A stretch of DNA of 64,000 nt from Ramlibacter sp. (GTDB taxonomy: Bacteria > Pseudomonadota > Gammaproteobacteria > Burkholderiales > Burkholderiaceae_C), in assembly GCA_029237735.1 (NCBI GenBank), contig JAQZBU010000027.1, positions 6,794 to 70,793 of the forward strand. The letters run 5' to 3'. The notes under the pieces are model-generated. The model saw nothing but the letters and a program-made list of their open reading frames with translations, did not search any database and was not told the DNA's origin. This document shows, one piece after another, positions 18,109 through 27,859 of this stretch (position 1 is the first letter of the stretch; every line of letters begins with the position of its first letter). A program made the position numbers and the translations under genes.

Positions 18109-19302
18109 TCAGGCCGTCCGACGCAACGCCAGGCCCATGAGCGCGAGCGCGGCTAGCACGCCGCCGGCCATGAACGTTACCGGCGCGCCCCACTGGTCCC
18201 ACAGGAACCCGGCGACCCCGCTGGCTAGCAGCATGGCCAGCCCGCTCACCAGGTTGAAAAAGCCATAGGCCGTGCCTCGCAGGTCTGCGGGAGCCGCGTC
18301 CGCGACCATGGTGGCGAGCAGTCCCTGCGTCATCGCCATGTGCAGGCCCCACAGGGCGATACCTCCCCACAGCCGCAGGCCCGAGTTGCCCATCGCCAGC
18401 AGCAGGTCGGCCGCGATCAGCACCGCAAGGCCCCAGGCCAGCAGTGCACGGTGGCTCACCCTGTCCGAGAGCTTGCCGAAAGGGTAGGCGCCGAGCGAGT
18501 AGACGACGCTCATCGCCACCAGCACCAGAGGCGTCCAGGCCAGCGCCAGCCCGCCCTGCTGGGCGCGCAGGACCAGGAACGCTTCGGAGAATCGGGCCAG
18601 CGTGAAAACGGCGCCGACTGCGACGACCCACCAGTAATCGCGCCCCAGGCGGCGCAGGTTCTCCCGGCGGATCGGGTTGCCGCGACGCTCGCCGGGCGGC
18701 CGGGCGGGCTCGTGCACGGCGACGACGAGCAACGCCACGGCTAGAAATCCGGGGATGACCGCCACCCAGAACACCGCGCGGATGTCGTTGGACCACAGCA
18801 GCATGAGCCCGATGGCCAGCAGCGGCCCGATGAACGCGCCCACTGTGTCCAGCGACTGCCTTAATCCGAACGCCGCGCCGCGAACTTCGGGCGGCGCGAT
18901 GTCTGCGATCAGCGCGTCACGAGGCGCGCCGCGGATGCCCTTGCCCACCCGGTCGATCAGCCGTGCCGTGAGCACCAGCCCTGAGGTGGCTGCCAGCGCA
19001 AAAAGCGGCTTGGAGATCGCGCCCAGGCCGTAGCCCAGGATCGTCAGCGGCTTGCGCTTGCCCCAGTAGTCGCTCAGTACGCCGGAAAACACCTTGACTA
19101 TCAGCGCAGTTGCCTCGGCCGCGCCTTCGATCAGGCCGACGGCCAGCATGCTGATACCCAGCGTCGTGACCATGAACACCGGCAACAGGCTGTGGATCAG
19201 CTCCGAGGAAACGTCCATCAGCAGGCTGACGAAGCCCAGCACCCATATTCCGGCAGGCAGGCGTGCGGTGGAGGCGGCGGCTGGAAGGGGACCGGTTGGC
19301 AT
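18109..19302 (-). CDS. MFS transporter
   Basis: A 397-residue major facilitator protein with about 12 membrane segments and the loop motif VFSGVLSDYWGKRKPL near residue 65. RLIDRVGKGIRGAPRDALIAD is characteristic of a subgroup of proteobacterial MFS permeases. The substrate is unknown. The start at 19302 (MPTGPLPAAAS) gives a normal MFS length; the open frame further upstream is the shadow of the divergent PurM-like gene. Only 18 bp separate the two start codons, so their promoters must overlap the coding ends. Confidence 0.88.
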   Translation of the reverse strand: MPTGPLPAAASTARLPAGIWVLGFVSLLMDVSSELIHSLLPVFMVTTLGISMLAVGLIEGAAEATALIVKVFSGVLSDYWGKRKPLTILGYGLGAISKPLFALAATSGLVLTARLIDRVGKGIRGAPRDALIADIAPPEVRGAAFGLRQSLDTVGAFIGPLLAIGLMLLWSNDIRAVFWVAVIPGFLAVALLVVAVHEPARPPGERRGNPIRRENLRRLGRDYWWVVAVGAVFTLARFSEAFLVLRAQQGGLALAWTPLVLVAMSVVYSLGAYPFGKLSDRVSHRALLAWGLAVLIAADLLLAMGNSGLRLWGGIALWGLHMAMTQGLLATMVADAAPADLRGTAYGFFNLVSGLAMLLASGVAGFLWDQWGAPVTFMAGGVLAALALMGLALRRTA

Positions 19303-19320
19303 AGCAGCGATAATTTCCGT

Positions 19321-20445
19321 ATGAATCCGAATCAAGCGACCCCGCCCGGCACGCTCAGCTACGAGCAGGCCGGCGTCAATTACGACCTGATCGACCCGTT
19401 GAAGGTCGCCGCACAGCGGGCCGCGGCCGCCACCGGTGCCAACCTCGCGGCCCACGGGTTCAGCGAAATCAAGTCCTCTCGCGGCGAATCGGCCTATGTC
19501 GTGGACGTGGGGCCGTTCTACATTGCCTCGATCGTCGAATGCCTGGGCTCGAAGGCACTCGTGGCCGACGAGATGCACAAGCTCACCGGCAAGAGCTATT
19601 ACGACAGTATCGCCCAAGACACCATCGCGATGGCCATCAACGACCTCATCACGGTGGGCGCCACGCCGCTGGTCGTGCAGGCCTACTGGGCAGCCGGCGG
19701 CTCCGACTGGTTCGCCGACGCACAGCGCTCGCAGGCGCTGGTCGAGGGCTGGAAGCGTGCGTGCGATGTCTGCGGCGTCGCCTGGGGCGGCGGCGAAACG
19801 CCCGCGTTGGCGGGCATCGTCGAAGCAGGGCGGATCGACCTGGCGGCTTCGTGCACCGGCCTCATCAACCCGAAGGAGCGGCTGTCGCTGGGCGACCAAC
19901 TGGCGCCGGGCGACGCCATCGTGCTGTTGGCCTCCAGCGGCATCCACGCCAACGGTCTGAGCCTGGCGCGCAAGCTGGTCGAGCGCTTGCCCCAGGGCTA
20001 TCTCACGCCGCTTCCCGACGGATCGACATACGGTGATGCGCTGCTCGCGCCGACAGTGCTGTATTCCCCCGTGACCGAGGCGCTGTACAAGGCGGGTATC
20101 GTGCCGCGCTACTGCGCGAACATCACGGGACATGGCTGGCGCAAGCTATTACGTCATCCCGCGCAGCTCACCTACCGCATCCATTCGGTGCCCGTAGTCA
20201 CGCCGGTGCTGCGCTTCATCCAGGAGCAGGCGCGGCAGGACGACCGCGAGGCGTACAGCACGCTCAACATGGGAGCAGGCTTCGCGATTTTCGTGCAAGC
20301 GCAGGACGCGCAACGCACCGTCGACGTCGCGAAAGCGGCGGGCGTGCACGCCATCGTCGCCGGAAGTGTCGAGGCCGGTCCCAAGCAGCTCCTGATCGAG
20401 CCGCTGGGCATCCGCTTCGGGGACGACGACCTGCAACTGCGCTGA
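19321..20445 (+). CDS. Divergent PurM-like AIR synthase family protein
   Basis: A 374-residue PurM-superfamily protein. The start LSYEQAGVNYDLIDPL matches the LSYKDAGVDIDAGDAL start of PurM, and WGGGETPALAG, LLASSGIHANGLSLARKL, ITGHGWRKLLR and YSTLNMGAGFAIFV follow the family order. The ATP/FGAM signature DGVGTK is altered: the aligned stretch reads ECLGSKALVADE. PurM forms aminoimidazole ribonucleotide from FGAM in purine synthesis. The gene occupies the usual purM locus of Burkholderiales, just before perM and hda, so it may be a functional divergent PurM or a paralogue acting on another amidine. I do not assign the symbol. Confidence 0.8.
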   Translation: MNPNQATPPGTLSYEQAGVNYDLIDPLKVAAQRAAAATGANLAAHGFSEIKSSRGESAYVVDVGPFYIASIVECLGSKALVADEMHKLTGKSYYDSIAQDTIAMAINDLITVGATPLVVQAYWAAGGSDWFADAQRSQALVEGWKRACDVCGVAWGGGETPALAGIVEAGRIDLAASCTGLINPKERLSLGDQLAPGDAIVLLASSGIHANGLSLARKLVERLPQGYLTPLPDGSTYGDALLAPTVLYSPVTEALYKAGIVPRYCANITGHGWRKLLRHPAQLTYRIHSVPVVTPVLRFIQEQARQDDREAYSTLNMGAGFAIFVQAQDAQRTVDVAKAAGVHAIVAGSVEAGPKQLLIEPLGIRFGDDDLQLR

Positions 20446-20463
20446 TCGCCCACGCCCGCCCGA

Positions 20464-21534
20464 ATGCAATTCACACCAGCCCAAAAGCGAATCGCGACCT
20501 GGCTCCTGATCGCGTTGCTGGCCGTGCTGGCGCTGCGTGAGCTGGGTCGCGTGCTGACGCCCTTCGTCGTTGCCGCGGTGCTGGCGTATGCGCTGACGCC
20601 GTTGGTGGACCGGCTGGACGACCTCTGGCGCGGCCGCATGCCCCGCATCCTGGCCGTGGTGATCGTGGAGCTGCTCCTGATCTTCGCGCTGATCTGCCTG
20701 GTGCTGCTAATCGTGCCCGTGATCGCCAAGGAAGTTCCGCTGATGCGCGAGCAACTGCCTCTGGTGTTCGACAAGATCAACGCGGCGCTGTCGCCGTGGT
20801 TGCGGCAACTGGGCATACGCGTTTCGCTGGACCTGGAAAGCCTCAAGGCCGTCGGCCTGCGCTACCTGAATGCCAACTACGCGGACGCGCTGGGTTCGCT
20901 CCTGCCGTCGATCAAGCTGGGGGGCAGCGTTGCGCTCACGGTGATCGGCTACGCGGTGCTGATCCCCGTCGCACTGTTCTACCTGCTGCTGGACTGGAAG
21001 CAGATCGTCTTGCGCGTGCTGGAGCTCGTGCCGCCGCGAGCGCGCCCCGGCGTCGACTCATTCACGTCGGAGGCCGACCAGGTGTTGGGGCAGTACCTGC
21101 GCGGCCAGCTGCTCGTGATGCTGACCATGGCGGTTTTCTACAGCACCGGCCTCGCGCTCTTCGGGCTGGATCTGGCAGTGCCGATCGGCTTCTTCACTGG
21201 CCTCGCGATGTTCGTGCCGTACATCGGGTTCGGCATCGGACTGATCCTGGCCTTGCTGGCCGGCCTGCTGCAGTTCGCTTCTGCCAAGGCGCTGGTGATG
21301 GTGGCGGTGGTCTACGGCTCCGGCCAGGTCATCGAAGGCTTCTACCTCACGCCGCGCCTCGTTGGCGAGCGCATCGGCCTGCATCCGCTCGCCGTGATCT
21401 TCGCCTTGCTCGCGTTCGGCCAACTGTTCGGTTTTGTCGGCGTGCTGGTGGCGCTGCCCGCCAGCGCCGTGCTGCTGGTGGCAATTCGCCGCGTGCGCGC
21501 CGGCTACATGGGTAGCAAGCTGTACCACAGCTGA
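20464..21534 (+). CDS. AI-2E family transporter (PerM/YdgG-like permease)
   Basis: A 356-residue membrane protein with about eight hydrophobic segments and the family C-terminus GSGQVIEGFYLTPRLVGERIGLHPLAVIFALLAFGQLFGFVG. Members export small molecules or ions; the AI-2 role is established for only a few. It starts 18 bp after the PurM-like gene and lies just before hda, a common Burkholderiales order. Confidence 0.92.
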   Translation: MQFTPAQKRIATWLLIALLAVLALRELGRVLTPFVVAAVLAYALTPLVDRLDDLWRGRMPRILAVVIVELLLIFALICLVLLIVPVIAKEVPLMREQLPLVFDKINAALSPWLRQLGIRVSLDLESLKAVGLRYLNANYADALGSLLPSIKLGGSVALTVIGYAVLIPVALFYLLLDWKQIVLRVLELVPPRARPGVDSFTSEADQVLGQYLRGQLLVMLTMAVFYSTGLALFGLDLAVPIGFFTGLAMFVPYIGFGIGLILALLAGLLQFASAKALVMVAVVYGSGQVIEGFYLTPRLVGERIGLHPLAVIFALLAFGQLFGFVGVLVALPASAVLLVAIRRVRAGYMGSKLYHS

Positions 21535-21550
21535 AGTCAATCTCATGGTC

Positions 21551-22225
21551 ATGAAACAGATCGCCCTCGATATCGGCCTGGCCCGTGCGCCCACCCTCGC
21601 CGGTTTTTGTGCCGGACCGAACGAGGCGGCGCTCAAGCACCTGCAACTGTGGGTCGGCAGCCCCACGCGCTCGCCGGTGCCCACGTACCTCTGGGGGCCA
21701 AGCGCCAGCGGCAAGACTCACTTGCTGCGCGCCGTGGCCGAATCCTTGCGCGAACAGGGCGCGACGGCAGGCTGGCTCGACGCCTCCGTGCCCGAGCCGC
21801 CCGAATTCAACGACAACTGGGCCGTCGTACTGTTGGACGACGTGCACCTGTACACGGCGGTGCAACAACACGCGGCTTTCAACTGGTTCGTCAACGCGCA
21901 GACGCTGCAGCGCGGCGTACTTGCCGCGGGCGCGCTTCCGCCCGCCGACCTGAAGCTGCGGGAAGACCTGCGCACCCGCCTGGGCTGGGGCCATGTCTTC
22001 CAGCTGCATGTACTGAGCGAGCCCGAGCGCCGCGCGGTGTTGCGCCAGGCGGCCGATGCGCGAGGCGTGTTCCTCGGCGACGACGTGATGGACTTCATGC
22101 TGACGCGCTTCTCGCGCGACCTCGGCAGCCTCATGCAACTGCTCGAGCAACTCGATGGCTATGCGCTGCAAACCAAGCGCGCCATCACCATCCCCCTCAT
22201 CAAGTCCATGCTGGAGAACGAGTGA
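21551..22225 (+). CDS. hda: DnaA regulatory inactivator Hda
   Basis: A 224-residue AAA+ protein related to DnaA domain III. Walker A is WGPSASGKTHLL and the Walker B-like strand is VVLLDDVHLY. The N-terminal MKQIALDIGLA carries the clamp-binding QxxLxI-like segment by which Hda binds the DNA polymerase beta clamp and stimulates ATP hydrolysis on DnaA. The ATG at 21551 is chosen to match this family start; an ATG two codons earlier (21545) is possible. The stop overlaps the next gene's GTG. Confidence 0.93.
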   Translation: MKQIALDIGLARAPTLAGFCAGPNEAALKHLQLWVGSPTRSPVPTYLWGPSASGKTHLLRAVAESLREQGATAGWLDASVPEPPEFNDNWAVVLLDDVHLYTAVQQHAAFNWFVNAQTLQRGVLAAGALPPADLKLREDLRTRLGWGHVFQLHVLSEPERRAVLRQAADARGVFLGDDVMDFMLTRFSRDLGSLMQLLEQLDGYALQTKRAITIPLIKSMLENE

Positions 22226-22908
22226 GCGACGCAAAAACCCGGCTCGCGCTGTTCGACCTCGACCACACGCTGCTGCCGATCGACTCCGACTATTCCTGGG
22301 GCGTCTTCACCCAGGAGATCGGTTGGACCGACCCGGTGGTCTTCAAGGAACGCAACGACGAGTTCTTCGAGCATTACAAGGCCGGCACGCTCGACATTCA
22401 TGACTACGTACGGTTCGCTACCGAGGCCGTGCGACTGCGCGGGCCGGCCGAGGCGCACGCCGCTCACGAACGATTCATGCGCACTGTCATCGAACCGGCG
22501 ATCCGGCCCGAGGCGTTGGCGCTCGTGCGCCGGCACAAGGAGCAGGGCGAGCAGGTGATCATCGTCACCGCCACCAACGAATTCGTCACCCGGCCCATCG
22601 CCCGCGCTTTCGGCGTGGACGAGCTGATCGCGGTGGAGCTCGCGCGCGGCCCCGACGGCTGGATCACGGGGGAAATCTCGGGCGTGCCCTCGGCCCGAGA
22701 AGGCAAGGTCGAACGTGTGGCCCAATGGCTGGCCGCGCGTGGTTGGGGCTGGGACGCGGTCGAGGCCACTTTCTATTCCGACTCCATCAACGATCTGGCC
22801 CTGCTGGAGGCGGTCGACCACCCCGTGGCGACCAACCCGGACCTGAGCCTGAGACGCATTGCCGCCGCGCGCGGCTGGCGCATACTTGACCTGTTCAAGG
22901 AAAAATGA
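22222..22908 (+). CDS. HAD-IB family phosphatase (SerB-like)
   Basis: A 228-residue HAD hydrolase. Motif I is LFDLDHTLLPIDSD, motif II VIIVTATNEF and motif IV YSDSINDLALLEAV, with a GTG start that overlaps the hda stop (GTGA). The HAD-IB subfamily includes phosphoserine phosphatase and similar small-molecule phosphatases; the true substrate is unknown. The conserved position between hda and pcnB argues for a housekeeping role. The stop overlaps pcnB by 4 bp, so the run hda-HAD-pcnB is translationally coupled. Confidence 0.92.
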   Translation: MSDAKTRLALFDLDHTLLPIDSDYSWGVFTQEIGWTDPVVFKERNDEFFEHYKAGTLDIHDYVRFATEAVRLRGPAEAHAAHERFMRTVIEPAIRPEALALVRRHKEQGEQVIIVTATNEFVTRPIARAFGVDELIAVELARGPDGWITGEISGVPSAREGKVERVAQWLAARGWGWDAVEATFYSDSINDLALLEAVDHPVATNPDLSLRRIAAARGWRILDLFKEK

Positions 22909-24503
22909 TCAAGAAATTCATAGACAAGCTGTTCGGCACGTCCACCAGCGCAAAGGGCGGCAAGCCCAGTTTCGGCAAGCGGCAGGAAGTCGGCCCGCAG
23001 GAACACGGAATCGACCCGTCGCTCGTGGATGACCGCGCCCTCAACGTCGTCCACACCCTCAAGGAAGCCGGTTTCGAGGCCTATATCGTCGGCGGCGCCG
23101 TGCGCGACTTGCTGGTGGGGCTGCGGCCGAAGGATTTCGACGTGGCCACCAGCGCGACGCCGGAACAGGTCAAGAGCCTCTTCCGTCGCGCCTTCATCAT
23201 CGGTCGGCGGTTCCGCATCGTTCACGTGGTGTATGGGCGCGGGCGTGAGCACGAGGTGATCGAGGTGTCCACCTTCCGCGCCTACATGGACAATGCCGCC
23301 GCCGAGCAGGTGGCGGGCAACGAGAAGACCAGCAAGAGCGAACTGGCGGGCATGAAGCACGCCGTCGACTCGACCGGCCGCGTGCTGCGCGACAACGTCT
23401 GGGGTCCCCAGGAAGAAGACGCCACCAGGCGCGACTTCACCATCAACGCGATGTACTACGACCCCGAGACACAAACGGTGGTCGACTATCACAACGGCAT
23501 CAAGGACGCGAAAAAGCGCACGATCCGCATGATCGGCGACCCGCTGACGCGCTACCGGGAAGACCCGGTGCGCATCATCCGCGCGGTGCGCTTTGCCGCC
23601 AAGCTGAACCCGCTGGGCTTCACGCTCGACCCCAAGACGGCCGCGCCGCTGATCAAGTGCCAGGCCCTCCTGGCCGACGTGCCGCAGAGCCGCCTGTTCG
23701 ACGAGATGCTCAAGCTGCTGCAGACGGGCCACTCACTGGCCACGATCGAGCAGCTCAAGGTGCTTGGCATGTCGCGCGGCATTTACCCGCTGCTGGACCT
23801 GGTCGTGGAGCGCGCCGAGCAGCCGTTCGTCAAGGCGGCCCTGCAGGACACTGACCGGCGCGTGAATGAGAGCAAGCCCGTGGCGCCCAGCTTCCTGCTG
23901 GCCTGCGTGCTTTGGGCCGACGTGCGTGACGGCTGGGCCGACCGCCTTGCGAGCAAGCAGCACCCCTTCCCGGCGCTGCAGGACGCCATCGACGACGTCT
24001 TCAACGCGCGTATCGGGGACGTCTCGGGGCGCGGCAAGCTGGCCGCCGACATGCGCGAAATCTGGATGATGCAGCCGCGCTTCGAGAAGCGCACCGGCAA
24101 CACACCGTTCAGCCTCGCGGAGCAGCCGCGTTTCCGCGCGGGCTTCGACTTCATGCGTTTGCGTGCCGACATCGGCGAGGTGGACGTGGTGCTGGCCGAC
24201 TGGTGGCAGGAGTTCAGCCTGGCCAGCGACGCCGTCCGCGAAGACCTCGTCGCGCAACTGCGCGAGGAGCAGCACAAGGGCCAGCGCCGGGTGCGTGCCC
24301 AGCGGCCCGTCGAGAGGATTGCCGATTTGGCACAGGAGGCGCCAGCCCCGGAACGCGAGCAGCAGCGGGCACGGGGCGAATCGCAGGCCCGCGAGGGCGA
24401 CGCATCGGATGCCCCCCGCAAGCGCCGCCGCCGCAGGCGCAAGCCCACAGGCGAGGGCGGCGCACAGCCGGCCGGTGAGCCGGTTGGCGGCGCCGAGGAC
24501 TAG
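22905..24503 (+). CDS. pcnB: Poly(A) polymerase I
   Basis: A 532-residue nucleotidyltransferase of class II. The head carries YIVGGAVRDLLVGLRPKDFDVATSATPEQVKSLFRR, with the catalytic Asp pair in DFD, and the neck block EDPVRIIRAVRFAAKLN follows. It adds poly(A) tails to RNA and so promotes decay. It differs from CCA-adding enzymes by the FRRAFIIGRRFRIVHV block, typical of PcnB. The long basic, disordered tail (about residues 460-532, including a KRRRRRRK run) is probably an RNA-binding extension. Confidence 0.95.
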   Translation: MIKKFIDKLFGTSTSAKGGKPSFGKRQEVGPQEHGIDPSLVDDRALNVVHTLKEAGFEAYIVGGAVRDLLVGLRPKDFDVATSATPEQVKSLFRRAFIIGRRFRIVHVVYGRGREHEVIEVSTFRAYMDNAAAEQVAGNEKTSKSELAGMKHAVDSTGRVLRDNVWGPQEEDATRRDFTINAMYYDPETQTVVDYHNGIKDAKKRTIRMIGDPLTRYREDPVRIIRAVRFAAKLNPLGFTLDPKTAAPLIKCQALLADVPQSRLFDEMLKLLQTGHSLATIEQLKVLGMSRGIYPLLDLVVERAEQPFVKAALQDTDRRVNESKPVAPSFLLACVLWADVRDGWADRLASKQHPFPALQDAIDDVFNARIGDVSGRGKLAADMREIWMMQPRFEKRTGNTPFSLAEQPRFRAGFDFMRLRADIGEVDVVLADWWQEFSLASDAVREDLVAQLREEQHKGQRRVRAQRPVERIADLAQEAPAPEREQQRARGESQAREGDASDAPRKRRRRRRKPTGEGGAQPAGEPVGGAED

Positions 24504-24517
24504 CGCGCCCGCGAGCC

Positions 24518-25316
<799 letters not shown>

Positions 25317-25341
25317 CAATTGCGAGCACACGCAGTTTGTT

Positions 25342-25456
25342 GGCGGCGGGCCGTGGACGGCGGGTGGCCGACTCCGTTCGTGTCCCCCGCCGCGGGAGGC
25401 GGCTCCTCCTTGACCTCACTGCGTCGGCCACCCGCCATCCACAGCCCTTAAGCGAC
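25342..25456. repeat. Left arm of a ~115-bp inverted repeat flanking the IS30 remnant
   Basis: This segment is the near-perfect reverse complement of 25903-26020; I could align over 100 positions with only a few differences. Each arm is itself a hairpin: GGGCCGTGGACGGCGGGTGG near its left end pairs with CCACCCGCCATCCACAGCCC near its right end. It lies 25 bp after the atpE stop. The structure suggests a dispersed palindromic element rather than the short terminal repeats of IS30. Confidence 0.8.
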
Positions 25457-25499
25457 ATTCCTTCGCTCGACGATTTCGAACAGCTCGGCGACTCGGCCG

Positions 25500-25890
25500 C
25501 GATCCTGCGACGGTGTACCGCGAGATCAAGCGCAACGGGGATGCCAGCCGCTATCGGGCCGTTCGAGCCGAGGAGGCTGCCTGGGACAGGGCCAAGCGAC
25601 CACAAGGCTGTGTGCCGGACATGCGAGGGGAGTTGGGCGCACCTGGTGAGCGGCACGCTCGAATTGCGTTGGTCACCCCGGCAGATCGCCGGCTGGCTCA
25701 AACAGCCATTCGCTCATGATGTGGCCATGAATGTTTCGCACGAAACCATCTACCGCGCCCTGTTTCGGCGGACTGCACAGCTACATTGCCACCCTGGTGG
25801 AGCGGCGTTCGCGATACGCGATGAAGTTGCAGGGCAAGGATAGCGAGAGCGTTGTGAGGGCGCCCATCCACCGTGGTGCTGTTCGATGCC
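25500..25890 (+). pseudogene. IS30-family transposase remnant, multiply frameshifted and deleted
   Basis: Three frames contain successive pieces of an IS30-type transposase: VYREIKRNGDASRYRA (about 25510-25560), then WSPRQIAGWLKQPF with NVSHETIYRALF (about 25673-25765), then SYIATLVERRSRYAMKL with KDSESVV (about 25778-25857). The order is correct, but the part between SHETIYRALF and SYIATLVER is missing and the frame changes at least twice, so no functional enzyme is made. Inverted hairpin repeats flank it on both sides. Confidence 0.85.
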
Positions 25891-25902
25891 TCGAAAGAAC
25901 CG

Positions 25903-26020
25903 ATGTCGCCTAAGGGCTGTGGATGGCGGGTGGCTGACGCAGTGAGGTCAAGGAGGAGCCGCCCTCCCGGCGGCGGGGGACACGAACGAAGTCGGCCACC
26001 CGCCGTCCACGGCCCGCCGC
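25903..26020. repeat. Right arm of the ~115-bp inverted repeat
   Basis: Reverse complement of 25342-25456, again with an internal hairpin (GGGCTGTGGATGGCGGGTGG paired with CCACCCGCCGTCCACGGCCC). Similarity continues a little beyond both ends in the reverse orientation. The remaining bases to 26078 show no gene. Confidence 0.8.
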
Positions 26021-26078
26021 CCGCACACTGCGCTTGCCCGCTTAGCGAATCGCCACGATATTCAACGGGACAGCCCTG

Positions 26079-26555
26079 CTAAAACCACTCCACCAACCCC
26101 GACTGCTGCGCGTTCTGCGGGTTCGACCCCGCATCCCTCACGCGTTGCAGGGCGTCTTCGGTGGTCAGGCCCAGCGACTTGAGGACACACGCGGCGGTGC
26201 TGCCTGTGCGGCCCAGGCCGGCGGCGCAATGCAGCATCACGGCCTCGCCGCGCTCCAACGCGTGCGCGATGTCGCGCACGTCCCGCCGAAAGCCGACCGC
26301 GTCCTCAGGCACGCCGAAATTGGGCATGGGCAGGTTCAGCCACCGGAACGGTGTCTCACCCTGGGCCAGTGCGTGGTGGTAGCGGGGCGAGAGCTCTACC
26401 AACTCGCTGCGGGGCGTGAGGCAAACCACCAGCGTCAGCCGCGCGCATTTCGCCGAGGCTTCGAAAGCGCTCCACGACTCGAATCGGCCGGGCATTGAGC
26501 CCAGCCACAGCGAGCCTGGAACTTCAGGGGGCAGGTCGACGGAACGCAGTGACAT
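26079..26555 (-). CDS. Dual-specificity/tyrosine phosphatase-like protein
   Basis: A 158-residue cysteine phosphatase with the P-loop HCAAGLGRTGSTA, giving catalytic C110 and R116, and a probable general-acid Asp in the GVPED segment about 25 residues earlier. It would remove phosphate from Tyr or Ser/Thr residues, or from a small phosphorylated molecule. There is no signal peptide. It lies between the IS remnant and the cytochromes with no evident partner kinase. Confidence 0.85.
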   Translation of the reverse strand: MSLRSVDLPPEVPGSLWLGSMPGRFESWSAFEASAKCARLTLVVCLTPRSELVELSPRYHHALAQGETPFRWLNLPMPNFGVPEDAVGFRRDVRDIAHALERGEAVMLHCAAGLGRTGSTAACVLKSLGLTTEDALQRVRDAGSNPQNAQQSGLVEWF

Positions 26556-26587
26556 AAGGCGATTGTGCCGAGCGCAGCGATGCGGTG

Positions 26588-27859
26588 CTAGGGTCCGATG
26601 CTGCCGCGCTGCTGGCTGACGGTGAATTCGCTCACCGCACCCGCCTTGTTACCCCAGGCACTCCGGATATGGCTGATCACCGCGGCCACATCCTCGTCGC
26701 TCAGCAACGTCGCGAAGGGCGGCATCCCAAAAGGGCGCGGATTGCCCGCGGTGGCCGGCGGGAAACCGCCGCCCAGTACGACCTGCACGAGGTTGGCCGT
26801 CACCGGCAGCGTCACGGCGCGGTTGCCTGCGAGCGGCGGATAGGCACCTGGCACGCCTTCCCCCTTTTCGCCATGGCATTGAGAGCAATGCTGTTCGTAG
26901 AGCTTGGCGCCTCGCTCGGCCATCCGCGCACCTGCCACGCGCTCCTCTGCGGCGTCGCCTGTGTTGCGAGGTAGCGCCTTCAGGTACATGGCCATGGCGC
27001 GCAGGTCCGCCGGCGACATGTGTTGGGTGCTCTGCAGCACGACCTCGGCCATGGGGCCGAGCACGGTGCCGCGCTCGGCGACGCCGGTCTGCAGCAGGCG
27101 CACGATCTGTTCCGGCTCCCAATCGTGAAGGCCCGCTTCGACCGGTGATGCAAGCGATGGCGCATACCAGTTCTGCATCGGGATCAGTCCGCCGGAGAGG
27201 TCCATCAAGTCGCTGCTCGCGCCGAGCGCGTTGCGGGTGGTGTGGCACGCGCTGCAATGCCCGAGGCCGCGCACAAGGTAGGCGCCGCGGTTCCACTGCG
27301 CAGATTGCGCCGCGTCGTCGGTGCGCCCGGCCGGGCTGAAGTACATCGCCCGCCACACGGCCAGCGCGGCCTGCGTGCTGTAAGGCCAGAGCAGGCGGTG
27401 AGGCGTGTTCGCGCGCGCCACGGGCTTCACGCTGCGCAGGTAGTCGAACATTGCGTCGGCGTCCGCCCGCGTGATCAGCGTGTAATTCGGGTAGGGGAAG
27501 GCGGGGTACAGAAGCCGCCCGTCCCGCGATCGGCCGTTGTGCAACGCGCGCCAGAAATGACCCGCCGACCAGTCCCCGATGCCGGTTGCTTTGTCCGGCG
27601 TGATGTTGCTCGCATACGCGGTGCCGAAAGGCGTTTCGATAGCGCGCCCGCCCGCGAAGGGCGCGCCGCCGCGCTCAGTGTGGCACGCCATGCAGTTACC
27701 CGCGCGGATCAGGTAGGCCCCGCGCGCCACGCTCTCGCCGGCCGGGGGAGTGAGCGGGGGCGCGTCGTGGATCTTGTCCTCGCCGCGGAAGTTCAGGATC
27801 AGCACGAGCCCAAGCACGGCGAGGACGCCGAACAGCAAGGCGATGATGGCCCGCTTCAT
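26588..27859 (-). CDS. Triheme cytochrome c (dehydrogenase electron-acceptor subunit type)
   Basis: A 423-residue protein with an N-terminal membrane anchor (IIALLFGVLAVLGLVLIL) and three CXXCH heme sites: CMACH, CSACH and CSQCH. Blocks such as PFGTAYASNITPDKATGIGDW and WNRGAYLVRGLGHCSACHT are typical of the cytochrome subunits of membrane-bound alcohol, gluconate or aldehyde dehydrogenases, which pass electrons to ubiquinone or an oxidase. No dehydrogenase gene is adjacent, so its donor is unknown. The start at 27859 overlaps the preceding cytochrome gene by 4 bp. Confidence 0.9.
   Translation of the reverse strand: MKRAIIALLFGVLAVLGLVLILNFRGEDKIHDAPPLTPPAGESVARGAYLIRAGNCMACHTERGGAPFAGGRAIETPFGTAYASNITPDKATGIGDWSAGHFWRALHNGRSRDGRLLYPAFPYPNYTLITRADADAMFDYLRSVKPVARANTPHRLLWPYSTQAALAVWRAMYFSPAGRTDDAAQSAQWNRGAYLVRGLGHCSACHTTRNALGASSDLMDLSGGLIPMQNWYAPSLASPVEAGLHDWEPEQIVRLLQTGVAERGTVLGPMAEVVLQSTQHMSPADLRAMAMYLKALPRNTGDAAEERVAGARMAERGAKLYEQHCSQCHGEKGEGVPGAYPPLAGNRAVTLPVTANLVQVVLGGGFPPATAGNPRPFGMPPFATLLSDEDVAAVISHIRSAWGNKAGAVSEFTVSQQRGSIGP

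Noticed and set aside
17321-18268. One long frame covering the SirB1-like gene and beyond
   Set aside because: After about residue 205 the sequence is Arg/Pro-rich and unlike the family, and it overlaps the convergent MFS gene. The better reading is a broken gene ending in another frame at 18092.
18109-20133. A 674-residue MFS transporter
   Set aside because: The N-terminal part is antisense to the PurM-like gene; the transporter starts at 19302.
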